NCBI GenBank assembly: GCA_046541195.1
Contig: JBKHDT010000025.1
Location: forward strand, 1 to 32,197
DNA: 32,197 bases
From: JBKHDT01 sp046541195
Lineage (GTDB): Bacteria; Pseudomonadota; Gammaproteobacteria; Halothiobacillales; Halothiobacillaceae
Direction: 5' to 3'
Positions 15,854 through 22,636 of this stretch are shown piece after piece. The notes beneath the pieces were generated by a model. That model worked only from the letters and a program-made list of their open reading frames with translations. It was not told the origin of the DNA and ran no database searches. A program made the position numbers and the translations under genes. Positions within the stretch are counted from its first letter, which is position 1. The number at the start of each line of letters is the position of its first letter.

Positions 15854-16321
15854 ATGGACCCGACCGCCGAATGTGAAGAACTCGCCGCTGTGCTGCGCGA
15901 GATGCACGAACAACTCAGGGTCCTGACTGACAGCCACGAGGCCCTCGCCGAACAGCTGACCCGACCCGACGGTGATCGGATAGTCGAGCTCAATGCCGCC
16001 ATGCAGGCGGCAAACGAGCGACTCGCGACTCTTGATACCCAGCGCCAGGCACTGCTTGCGGGCAGCGCCGAGCCAGACATGAACGCCATGATCTCGTGCT
16101 GCGACCTGTCGGCGCAGTGGTCCGACATCGAAACCATGGTCAGGTCGCTGGCCGATCCCATGCGCCGCAACCAGCAGGTCATCGGGCGGATCAGCGAGCG
16201 GCTGGGGGAGCAGCTTGCGCTGCTGCGGGGGGAAGATGCGGCACAGGCGGCGACCTACTCAGCATCCGGCGGTGGTCAGGGCCCGGTCCCCACCTCTTCG
16301 CGCCATCTTGGCGATGCCTGA
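15854..16321 (+). CDS. flgN: Flagellar export chaperone for FlgK/FlgL
   Basis: The 155-residue, alpha-helical product (ECEELAAVLREMHEQLRVLTDSHEALAEQL...VELNAAMQAANERLATLDTQRQALL) fits the FlgN family in length, coiled-coil character and position after flgM. FlgN escorts the junction proteins FlgK and FlgL to the export gate. The start at 15854 has AGGAGG eight bases upstream. The last ~20 residues are Gly/Ser-rich. Sequence conservation in this family is low, so position contributes much to the call. Confidence 0.87.
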   Translation: MDPTAECEELAAVLREMHEQLRVLTDSHEALAEQLTRPDGDRIVELNAAMQAANERLATLDTQRQALLAGSAEPDMNAMISCCDLSAQWSDIETMVRSLADPMRRNQQVIGRISERLGEQLALLRGEDAAQAATYSASGGGQGPVPTSSRHLGDA

Positions 16322-16356
16322 TACGCGGTTCAGCGATCCCCCGGCGATCGGGCATC
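16313..16356. other. Stem-loop between convergent flgN and DsrE-like genes
   Basis: GATGCC (16313-16318) pairs with GGCATC (16351-16356) and an inner CGATC/GATCG (16334-16338 with 16346-16350) stacks directly on it. It spans the flgN stop codon and the convergent gap. There is no T-tract, so termination function is only suggested by position. Confidence 0.35.
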
Positions 16357-16363
16357 ACCGGGT

Positions 16364-16885
16364 TCAGTCCACCGGAATGGGTCTGGGCGTATAGTTCGGA
16401 TCGCCGAGAAAGACTACCTCGTAGCCCAGCGCCCGGTAATCGTTGACCCGGGCAGGCCCCGACTCGGCAACCACGACCGGCTCGATAAAGGCGTTCCAGT
16501 CCACCTGGCGCATATTGGCATAGGCGCCACAGACGGCGACCTCGATCCCCATCTCCACCAGACGCGCGGCCGCCCCGTGAGCACGCTCGTGAATGAAGGC
16601 CTCGTCTTCCTTGAGCGCAAACATCTCGTTTCCGTGGGCCACCACGACCAGATCAAGATCAGGCGCCTGCGCGCGGATCTTTTCGACCCAACCCTCGATC
16701 TCTGGCAGCAGCCGGTCCAAAGCGTCTGCCTCGGGCGTCATGATGTCGAACACGATCCCCGGCGGCGCCGGGTCGGCCGCCAGAATCTCGTCGATTCGAT
16801 CGCTCGTCGAGCCGGCTGCCAGAACAGGAATCAGCAACGACACGATCGCGAACACCGTGCCGGCAAGCGCTTTTCTGCCAAACAT
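16364..16885 (-). CDS. Exported DsrE/DsrF-like family protein
   Basis: The 173-residue product has an N-terminal signal peptide (MFGRKALAGTVFAIVSLLIP..LAAG, cleavage near residue 25) followed by a DsrE-like alpha/beta domain: DLDLVVVAHGNEMFAL, RLVEMGIEVAVCGAYANM, and VNDYRALGYEVVFLGD. Cys119 sits at the position of the single conserved cysteine in many DsrE-like proteins. Cytoplasmic relatives relay sulfane sulfur, but exported single-gene versions have no settled role. The start at 16885 is chosen because GAGGAGGAG is correctly spaced from it; an ATG six bases earlier abuts the ribosome site. It lies alone, 269 bases after the TRIC-like gene, with no dsr or sox genes near. Confidence 0.8.
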   Translation of the reverse strand: MFGRKALAGTVFAIVSLLIPVLAAGSTSDRIDEILAADPAPPGIVFDIMTPEADALDRLLPEIEGWVEKIRAQAPDLDLVVVAHGNEMFALKEDEAFIHERAHGAAARLVEMGIEVAVCGAYANMRQVDWNAFIEPVVVAESGPARVNDYRALGYEVVFLGDPNYTPRPIPVD

Positions 16886-17022
16886 GATCATCTCCTCCTC
16901 GGAAACGCCCGGTTTCATCCCAGACGAGGGTTTCGAAGCAACCGGCAGTTTCGTGCACGACGCCGGCCTGACGAGGCGCCCGCATCCCGCGCCGCGTGCG
17001 CCATGACGCAGCCGGCGCAAAA

Positions 17023-17046
17023 TGCAAACCCGGCCTGCAGCAGGCC
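17023..17046 (-). terminator. Weak terminator candidate downstream of the UPF0126 gene
   Basis: On the minus strand, GGCCTG-CTG-CAGGCC (17046-17032) is followed by GGGTTTGCATTTT. The stem is short and the T-run interrupted, so this is tentative. It lies about 110 bases past the stop of the membrane-protein gene. Confidence 0.3.
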
Positions 17047-17154
17047 AGACCCTGACCACGCCGTTCGGCCGGCGCTTTTGATGCCACGCCCAGGCGGCAG
17101 CGGATCATTTCCTCGAAAGAGACTAGGACATGGGAACCCCGGAAGCGCCCAGAA

Positions 17155-17766
17155 TTATTTGCTGCCGGCAAAGCTGGGCAAATGCCAATGGAAGACGATC
17201 CCCAGCCCCCGGATCGAGAGCGTGGTCACGAAAGCAGACAGCACCGCCAGGGTCGGCCAGTCGGAAGCCAGCCCGACCTGCACCGTGCCGCCGACCAGGG
17301 CGGCACTGGCGTAGATCTCCCGATGCAGCAGCAACGGCATGTCCCCGGCCAGGACATCGCGGATCAGCCCGCCGAAAGTTGCCGTGATCACACCCATGAC
17401 CACGGCAATGAAGGGGGACATCCCCGTTGCCAGCGCCACTTCCACACCAATGACCGTGAACGCCGCCAGGCCGATGGCATCGGCCCAGAGCAGCCAGCCC
17501 AGGCGGCGACGGACGTGCGCCGCGGCATAGAAGGTGAGCAGGGCGGCCGTGACACAGATCAGGATGTAATGCCAGGCCTCCAGCCAGTAGACGGGACGAT
17601 CCAGCAGGATGTCGCGCAAGGTACCGCCCCCCATGCCGGTGAAGGTGCCGATCAGGGCGAAGCCCATCCAGTCCATGCCCTTGCGCGCGGCCACCAGCGC
17701 GCCGCTGACGGCAAAGACCGCCACGCCGAAATAGTCGAGCCATTGCAACAGCGACTCCAGTGCCAT
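17155..17766 (-). CDS. UPF0126/TRIC-type membrane protein
   Basis: The 203-residue product is highly hydrophobic with about seven predicted membrane segments and contains the duplicated glycine motifs of the family (FTGMGGGTLRDILLDRPVYWL and TATFGGLIRDVLAGDMPLLL). E. coli YicG and YadS are similar in size (~205). Prokaryotic TRIC proteins of this family are reported as trimeric cation (K+) channels; glycine/amino-acid uptake has also been proposed for some members. The start at 17766 is supported by family alignment (LLQWLDYFGVAVFAVSGALVA) and an upstream GAGGGCAGGGG. It diverges from hemN. Confidence 0.88.
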   Translation of the reverse strand: MALESLLQWLDYFGVAVFAVSGALVAARKGMDWMGFALIGTFTGMGGGTLRDILLDRPVYWLEAWHYILICVTAALLTFYAAAHVRRRLGWLLWADAIGLAAFTVIGVEVALATGMSPFIAVVMGVITATFGGLIRDVLAGDMPLLLHREIYASAALVGGTVQVGLASDWPTLAVLSAFVTTLSIRGLGIVFHWHLPSFAGSK

Positions 17767-17927
17767 CCCCTGCCCTCGTGGTTTTTTCCCGATTCGCGAG
17801 CGGACGCCCGCCGGAGTGAACGGGGGGCCGCGCGGTCTGGTAATCTTCCCGGTTCCAGGCGTCATCTGCCCGCCCATCCGGGCCGTGACCCGCCGCCCCG
17901 AACCGGCCGTAAAGAATACAGAGAAAC

Positions 17928-19310
17928 ATGCAAGCCAATCCCATTTTCGATGCCGAGCTGATCCGACGCCATGACAAGGCAGGTCCGCGCTACACCTCCT
18001 ATCCGACCGCCGTTCAGTTTCATGACGGCTTCGGTGAACAGGCTTACCGCGAACAGGCCACCGTGAGCAATGCGCGCGGCGGCCCCCTTTCTTTGTACGT
18101 GCACATTCCCTTCTGCGACACCGTGTGCTTTTACTGCGCCTGCAACAAGGTGGTCACCAAGGACCGGGGAAAGGCACAGCCCTATCTCGATGACGTCTAC
18201 CGCGAAATGGCGCTGCAGTCGGCACTTTTCGACAGTGATCGCGTGGTCGACCAGCTCCACTGGGGCGGCGGTACGCCCACCTTCCTGAACGACAGCCAGA
18301 TGCGTGCGCTGATGGCCCGTACGGGCGAGTACTTCCGGCTGCGTGACGACGACCGGGGAGAGTACTCCATCGAGATCGACCCGCGCGAGGCGGACGCCGC
18401 CGCGGTGGCGCTGCTGCGCGAGATCGGATTCAACCGCATGAGCCTCGGCGTGCAGGACTTCGACCCGGCCGTGCAGAAGGCCGTCAACCGCATCCAGTCC
18501 CAGGAACAGACCCTCGAGGTCCTGCAGGCAGCCCGGAACGAGGGATTTCACGGCATCAGCATCGACCTGATCTACGGTCTGCCGCACCAGACCGTAAAGG
18601 GATTCCTGAAGACGCTCGACAAGGTCATCGAGGCCGGCCCGGATCGGCTGTCGATTTTCAACTACGCGCACCTGCCGACCCGATTCAAGCCGCAAAGAAG
18701 AATTGACGAGCAGGATCTGCCGGCCCCGAACGAAAAACTCGCCATCCTCGAATCGGCCATCGCGCATCTGGGCGAGGCCGGTTATCTGCTGATCGGGATG
18801 GATCACTTTGCACGACCGGAAGACCCGCTGGCGCAGGCTCAACGCAACGGCACCCTGCACCGGAACTTCCAGGGCTACTCGACCCACGCCGACTGCGACA
18901 TGGTTGCCCTGGGGGTTTCCTCGATCAGTCAGGTCGGTGACTCGTTCGCGCAGAACGTCAAGGACCTGGAGACCTATCACGACATGCTGGCGGCCGGCCG
19001 GCTTCCGATCGAGCGCGGGCTGGTGGCCGACCAGGACGACAAGCTGCGCCGGGCCGTGATCACCGAGCTGATCTGCCATTTCGAGCTCGACGGGGCGCGG
19101 ATCGCTGCCGAGTGGGCCATCGACTTTCGCGCGTACTTCAAAACCGAACTCGAACGGCTTCAGCAGTTTGTCGACGATGGCCTGTTGACCATTTCCGGCG
19201 ACCGGATTCGTGTCGAGCCGGTCGGTCGCCTGCTCATTCGCAATATCTGCATGACGTTCGACCGGTACCTTGACCCGGCAGGAACCCAGCGGTTTTCCAA
19301 GACGATCTGA
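17928..19310 (+). CDS. hemN: Oxygen-independent coproporphyrinogen III oxidase
   Basis: The 460-residue product is a radical SAM enzyme with the HemN-type cluster motif C63-x3-C67-x2-C70-x-C72 (CDTVCFYCAC), preceded by YTSYPTAVQF and LYVHIPF. Later motifs WGGGTPTFL, EIDPRE, RMSLGVQDFDPAVQKAVNRIQ and the C-terminal HemN domain are present, and length matches E. coli HemN (457). It decarboxylates two propionate side chains of coproporphyrinogen III to form protoporphyrinogen IX without oxygen. The ribosome site (AGAGAAAC) is weak. I looked for an FNR/ANR box (TTGAT-N4-ATCAA) upstream and did not find one. Confidence 0.97.
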   Translation: MQANPIFDAELIRRHDKAGPRYTSYPTAVQFHDGFGEQAYREQATVSNARGGPLSLYVHIPFCDTVCFYCACNKVVTKDRGKAQPYLDDVYREMALQSALFDSDRVVDQLHWGGGTPTFLNDSQMRALMARTGEYFRLRDDDRGEYSIEIDPREADAAAVALLREIGFNRMSLGVQDFDPAVQKAVNRIQSQEQTLEVLQAARNEGFHGISIDLIYGLPHQTVKGFLKTLDKVIEAGPDRLSIFNYAHLPTRFKPQRRIDEQDLPAPNEKLAILESAIAHLGEAGYLLIGMDHFARPEDPLAQAQRNGTLHRNFQGYSTHADCDMVALGVSSISQVGDSFAQNVKDLETYHDMLAAGRLPIERGLVADQDDKLRRAVITELICHFELDGARIAAEWAIDFRAYFKTELERLQQFVDDGLLTISGDRIRVEPVGRLLIRNICMTFDRYLDPAGTQRFSKTI

Positions 19311-19322
19311 GCGCGAGCGCCC

Positions 19323-19344
19323 GGGCCGGACATCATGCCGGCCC
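19323..19344 (+). other. Hairpin after hemN
   Basis: GGGCCGG (19323-19329) pairs with CCGGCCC (19338-19344) over an 8-base loop, starting 12 bases past the hemN stop. No U-tract follows, so it may be a 3'-end stabiliser or a Rho-assisted end rather than an intrinsic terminator. Confidence 0.4.
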
Positions 19345-19476
19345 CCGTCGCGGCAGCTCGACACCGACTGGTCACGAACCGGAAACAAGCTCGTGATTTG
19401 ATTGAAAAAGGTACGGCAACCGTACGGCGCCCATGCCGCAGAAAATTCTAAGTCATTGATTCGCGCGGACTTCGCC

Positions 19477-19505
19477 TTGCAAGCCGCCGAATCATCGGAT
19501 AAAAT
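19477..19505 (+). promoter_or_regulatory. Sigma-70 type promoter for ectABC
   Basis: TTGCAA (19477-19482), a 17-base spacer, and TAAAAT (19500-19505) form a good housekeeping-type promoter ~93 bases upstream of ectA. The predicted start of transcription is near 19512, giving a short leader that holds the 21-codon ORF at 19536. An inverted repeat GTACGG-CAA-CCGTAC lies further upstream (about 19411-19425) and could bind a regulator. No EctR-type regulator gene is in the window. Confidence 0.65.
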
Positions 19506-19535
19506 GTTTGGACACTTAATCAAAGGGAGCAGCAC

Positions 19536-19601
19536 GTGTCCGGCTCCTGCACCGGGTGTCCCGAGTCTCCCGGCGCCTTCCGCCCGGACCCGATGTCATG
19601 A
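19536..19601 (+). CDS. Putative 21-codon leader ORF overlapping ectA
   Basis: A GTG at 19536 is preceded by AAAGGGAG with a 6-base gap, the best ribosome site in the ectA leader. The frame runs 21 codons and ends at TGA 19599-19601, which overlaps the ectA ATG (19598-19600) as ATGA. The peptide has two cysteines (Cys5, Cys8) and several prolines. ectA itself has no clear Shine-Dalgarno, so its translation may depend on re-initiation after this ORF. This is read directly from sequence; whether the peptide is made is unknown. The alternative is that the ectA start is misplaced, but the two are in different frames. Confidence 0.5.
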   Translation: MSGSCTGCPESPGAFRPDPMS

Positions 19602-20077
19602 ATATCCAATACAGACCGCCATCACTCGAGGATGGCAAGTCGATTCATCAGCTGGTCCTGGACAGTGGAGTCCTGGACGTCAATTCCGCCTACCTGTACT
19701 TCCTGCTTGCGGACCATTTCGGCGAGACCTGCGTGGTGGCCGAAAACGAGGGCGAACTCCTCGGTTTTCTGACCGCTTACCGGCTTCCCCGGGACCCCTC
19801 GGTGCTGTTTGTCTGGCAGATCGGTGTCAGTGACCGGGCGCGCGGCCAGGGCGTCGCCTCGGGCATGCTCGAAGCACTGCGGACCCGCCGGTTCTTCGGC
19901 GAGATCCGCGAAATCCAGCTCACCATCTCCCCGTCGAACCAGGCCTCTCAGGGCCTGTTTCGCAAGTGGGCAGACAAACTGGGCACCCGCGTCGAAACCC
20001 GGGACTACCTCACCGAGGAACACCTCGGTGACCAGCACGAACCCGAGTTGCTCTACACCATGCACCTGAAATCCTGA
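19598..20077 (+). CDS. ectA: L-2,4-diaminobutyrate N-gamma-acetyltransferase
   Basis: The 159-residue product is a GNAT-fold acetyltransferase: PPSLEDGKSIHQLV, LDVNSAYLYFLLADHF, the acetyl-CoA loop motif VSDRARGQGVASGML, and TISPSNQASQGLFRKWA, all typical of EctA. It transfers acetyl from acetyl-CoA to 2,4-diaminobutyrate in the second step of ectoine synthesis. The N-terminus is short compared with Halomonas EctA. A GTG-initiated in-frame start at 19556 is possible, but the ATG fits the family better. It is followed 15 bases later by ectB. Confidence 0.95.
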   Translation: MNIQYRPPSLEDGKSIHQLVLDSGVLDVNSAYLYFLLADHFGETCVVAENEGELLGFLTAYRLPRDPSVLFVWQIGVSDRARGQGVASGMLEALRTRRFFGEIREIQLTISPSNQASQGLFRKWADKLGTRVETRDYLTEEHLGDQHEPELLYTMHLKS

Positions 20078-20092
20078 TCCGGAGGCGTCTCA

Positions 20093-21364
20093 ATGGACAT
20101 CGACATCTTTGAAAAATACGAATCGAACGTGCGCGGCTACATCCGCTCGTTCCCGACGATTTTCACGACCGCCCGCAACGCCACCATCATGGATCACCGG
20201 GGCAAGGCGTACATCGACTTCTTCGGTGGCGCCGGTTCGCTCAACTACGGCCACAACGACCCGGCCGTGAAGGCCGCGCTGATCGAGTACATCCAGAGCG
20301 ACGGGATTACCAACGCGCTGGACAAGGCCACGGCCGCCAAGCACGACTTCATCCTGGCCTTCCAGGAAACCATCCTCAAGCCACGCGGCATGGACTACAA
20401 GATCCAGTTCGTGGGACCGACCGGCACCAATGCGGTCGAAACGGCCCTGAAGCTGGCCCGCAAGGTCAAGGAACGCTCCAACGTGATCGCCTTCACCAAT
20501 GCCTACCACGGGCACACCCTGGGTGCGCTGGCGGTCACCGGCAACGAGTTCTACCACGACAACTATTACGGCGTGCCGCTGAACGTCAACAAGTTGCCCT
20601 ACGACAACTACTTCGATCACGGCATGGACAGCATGGACATGCTTCAACACTACCTTGAGGATGCCAGCTCCGGCTACGACCTGCCGGCCGCGGTGATCGT
20701 GGAGACCATCCAGGGCGAAGGCGGCATCAACATCGCGAGTGTCGAGTGGCTGCAGAAGCTCTCCAAGCTCTGCAAGGACAAGGACATCCTGCTGATCATC
20801 GACGACATCCAGGTGGGCAACGGCCGCACGGGCAACTTCTTCAGCTTCGAGCGTGCCGGGATCGAGCCGGACATCATCACCCTGTCCAAGTCGATCGGCA
20901 CCGGCCTGCCGATGTCCATCGTGCTGATGCGCCCGGAAATCGACCAGTGGGAGCCGGGCGAGCACACCGGCACATTCAGGGGCAACTCCCTGGCCTTCAT
21001 TGCCGGCGCGACCGTGCTCGAGCGCTGGAAGACCGACGATTTCAGCAAGCAGATCCTGGCCAAGGGCAAAAAGGTCGAGGCGGCCTTCACCGCCCTCAAG
21101 GAAAAGTATCCCCGGTACATTTCGGATGCCCGGGGCATGGGCATGATCTGGGGCATGGAAACCGGGGTGGATGGCTTCTGCAACGAGGTATCCCACCAGG
21201 CGTTCGAACGCGGCCTGCTCGCCGAAACCGCCGGGGCGACCGATCAGGTGCTGAAGTTCCTGGCACCGCTGACCATCAGCGACGAAGAGCTCGACGAGGG
21301 CCTGATGCTGCTTGAACAGGCAGTCGCCGCTGCTGCGGACAAGTTCGACAAGGAGCAGGCATGA
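20093..21364 (+). CDS. ectB: L-2,4-diaminobutyrate transaminase
   Basis: The 423-residue product is a class III PLP aminotransferase. FVGPTGTNAVETALKLAR, AFTNAYHGHTLGALAVTG, and the IIDDIQVGNGRTG motif (Asp237 facing the PLP nitrogen) precede TLSKSIGTGLPMS with Lys266 as the Schiff-base lysine. The FEKYESNVRGYIRSFPTIF N-terminus is diagnostic for EctB. It converts L-aspartate semialdehyde plus glutamate to diaminobutyrate, the first committed step. GGAGG lies eight bases before the ATG. Its stop overlaps the ectC start. Confidence 0.97.
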   Translation: MDIDIFEKYESNVRGYIRSFPTIFTTARNATIMDHRGKAYIDFFGGAGSLNYGHNDPAVKAALIEYIQSDGITNALDKATAAKHDFILAFQETILKPRGMDYKIQFVGPTGTNAVETALKLARKVKERSNVIAFTNAYHGHTLGALAVTGNEFYHDNYYGVPLNVNKLPYDNYFDHGMDSMDMLQHYLEDASSGYDLPAAVIVETIQGEGGINIASVEWLQKLSKLCKDKDILLIIDDIQVGNGRTGNFFSFERAGIEPDIITLSKSIGTGLPMSIVLMRPEIDQWEPGEHTGTFRGNSLAFIAGATVLERWKTDDFSKQILAKGKKVEAAFTALKEKYPRYISDARGMGMIWGMETGVDGFCNEVSHQAFERGLLAETAGATDQVLKFLAPLTISDEELDEGLMLLEQAVAAAADKFDKEQA

Positions 21365-21789
21365 TCGTCAGACGACTGAAGGAGGACGTGATCGGGACCG
21401 ATCGCGAGGTCCACGCAGAGAACGGCAACTGGGTCAGTCGCCGCTTCGTGCTGGACAGCGACCAGGCCGGCTTCTCGTTCCACGAAACCATCATCAAGGC
21501 CGGGACCGAGACGCATATCTGGTACAAGCACCACATCGAGGCGGTCTACTGCGTGGCCGGAAACGGCGAGATCGAGGATCTTCGCACCGGCGAGATCCAC
21601 GCCATCGAGGATGGTACGCTCTACCTGCTCGATGCCCACGACGAACACCTGCTGCGCGGAGGCAGCGAGGACATGCGCCTTATTTGTGCATTCTGCCCGC
21701 CGGTGACCGGCCGGGAGCACCATGATGAAGATGGCGCCTATGCACCGCACCCGAAACAGGCGCTCTACGACCAGGCCCGAAAGGGCTGA
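21361..21789 (+). CDS. ectC: L-ectoine synthase
   Basis: The 142-residue product is a small cupin. Glu60, Tyr88 and His96 have the same spacing as the metal ligands Glu57, Tyr85 and His93 reported for Paenibacillus lautus EctC, consistent with an active iron-dependent enzyme. It closes gamma-N-acetyl-diaminobutyrate to ectoine. The ATG overlaps the ectB stop (ATGA) with AAGGAG just upstream. No ectD hydroxylase or dedicated aspartokinase follows, so hydroxyectoine is not predicted from this locus. Confidence 0.97.
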   Translation: MIVRRLKEDVIGTDREVHAENGNWVSRRFVLDSDQAGFSFHETIIKAGTETHIWYKHHIEAVYCVAGNGEIEDLRTGEIHAIEDGTLYLLDAHDEHLLRGGSEDMRLICAFCPPVTGREHHDEDGAYAPHPKQALYDQARKG

Positions 21790-21813
21790 TCCTGGCCATC
21801 GCGGATCGCCAAC

Positions 21814-21850
21814 AAGGGCCGCAGGGGCCATCCCTGCGGCCTTTCTTGTG
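21814..21850 (+). terminator. Intrinsic terminator of ectABC
   Basis: A perfect 10-bp stem GGCCGCAGGG/CCCTGCGGCC (21817-21826 with 21832-21841), loop GCCAT, is followed by TTTCTTGTGT. It sits 27 bases after the ectC stop. The ten bases after the stem match those after the flgL terminator. Confidence 0.95.
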
Positions 21851-22129
21851 TGCGCAGGATGGCGCGGTCGCAGGCAGCGCATAATCCGTGGAACACATCC
21901 GGTTTTCACGGCGTTTTTCAGGCGCGTTTCGTGCGTTGCCTGCTACCCGATGCACGCGCCAATGCCCCGTACAAGAAGGAAAGCGCCACGGGGGGGCCGG
22001 ATGACAGGACCAACCAGTCGCGCTGGGCGCATTTGCAGTGCAGATGGACGAGCAGACCTGAACATGAATGCGTCATGATCTCGTGCTATAACACGGCGCT
22101 GCGACAGGCCTAGATTGTCGGATGGCTGA

Positions 22130-22348
22130 TGGGTCGGACCGTGCACGGGCCGGCACATCCTTGCTCGGGCTCTTCGCATCCACTGCCCCGGAAGAGCCAG
22201 CCAGCCGTGGCCCGGTCAAGGGGTGCCCTGCCGCGCGCCGGCGCAAGCCAGTCAGTCAGTCGCCCGGCAGGGCATGCACGCGTACCAGGCGAAGCCCAGC
22301 AGTCCGCGCTGCGGCATGAAGCCACGGAGCGCTTCGTGCCGCGTTTTT
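22130..22348 (+). ncRNA. Candidate structured RNA (element A) ending in a terminator
   Basis: Ordered inverted repeats: CGGGCC/GGCCCG (about 22146-22151 with 22209-22214) enclosing an 8-bp GGCTCTTC/GAAGAGCC hairpin; a 10-bp stem TGCCCTGCCG/CGGCAGGGCA (22224-22233 with 22265-22274) enclosing a GGC-GCAA-GCC hairpin with a GNRA loop and GTCAGTCAGTC; then the terminator at 22311-22348. No ORF lies between the ectC terminator and this terminator, so the transcript it ends would be non-coding: an sRNA, or an attenuated leader of the chemoreceptor gene 290 bases further. The 22224-22274 part is related to 25933-25973. I could not match it to c-di-GMP-I, TPP or other classes I know. The 5' end is uncertain. 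Confidence 0.5.
22311..22348 (+). terminator. Intrinsic terminator in the chemoreceptor leader
   Basis: A 12-bp stem GCGGCATGAAGC/GCTTCGTGCCGC (22311-22322 with 22331-22342; one G-U) with an 8-base loop is followed by G and TTTTT (22344-22348). It is one of the strongest terminators in the window, yet no gene precedes it. It either ends a small RNA or attenuates transcription into the chemoreceptor gene. Confidence 0.88.
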
Positions 22349-22636
22349 CGGTGCCGATTTAGCCACGGCCTGCGGGGACCGGGAAACAGGGAGACTCCGA
22401 CACCGCAGCCAGGCCAGATAGCCCTTGTCGTGGCGCCGGGCACTTGCCGGAAGGCAACGCGGAGAGGTCAATGGGCGGCCCACACGGGATGACAGGACCG
22501 CCGACGTGCCTGTACGCAGTTGCGGTCCGCGCAAACCGTCATCCAGGCTCACGGCCTGCGGCCGAACGACGGGACGTCAATTGATCTGGAAAGAGGCCGT
22601 CAAAAAGGCCCGGAAACCCAAGGAGCAACCCAACAC

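Larger units (their letters stand above)
21851..22636. other. 786-base gene-free, structure-rich interval before the chemoreceptor gene
   Basis: After the ectC terminator there is no credible protein gene until 22637. The stretch holds a TATAAC box at 22087-22092, a chain of inverted repeats from ~22130, an intrinsic terminator at 22311-22348, an imperfect GGCC-TGCGG/CCGCA-GGCC hairpin near 22369-22430, and a 13-base direct repeat (21999-22011 and 22487-22499). Short frames through it are arginine/proline/serine-rich and lack ribosome sites. The arrangement points to an untranslated RNA or a long regulatory leader. Confidence 0.7.

Noticed and set aside
17767..17927. FNR/ANR box for hemN
   Set aside because: No TTGAT-N4-ATCAA or close variant was found in the TRIC-hemN gap.
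17862..19535. 557-codon minus-strand open frame
   Set aside because: Antisense shadow of hemN, which has intact radical SAM motifs; long antisense frames are common at this GC content.
20090..21196. 368-codon minus-strand open frame
   Set aside because: Antisense shadow of ectB; valine/aspartate/histidine-rich composition typical of reverse-strand artefacts.
22224..22274. c-di-GMP-I (GEMM) riboswitch
   Set aside because: GGCGCAAGCC vaguely resembles the GCAAAGCC part of GEMM, but the other conserved segments (GGGCAAACC, GAAA-loop receptor pair, CCTA) are missing in order and spacing.
22334..22360. Sigma-28 promoter for the chemoreceptor gene
   Set aside because: GCCGATTT at 22353-22360 resembles the FliA -10, but the base positions 11 upstream (TCGTGCCG) do not resemble TAAAGTTT.
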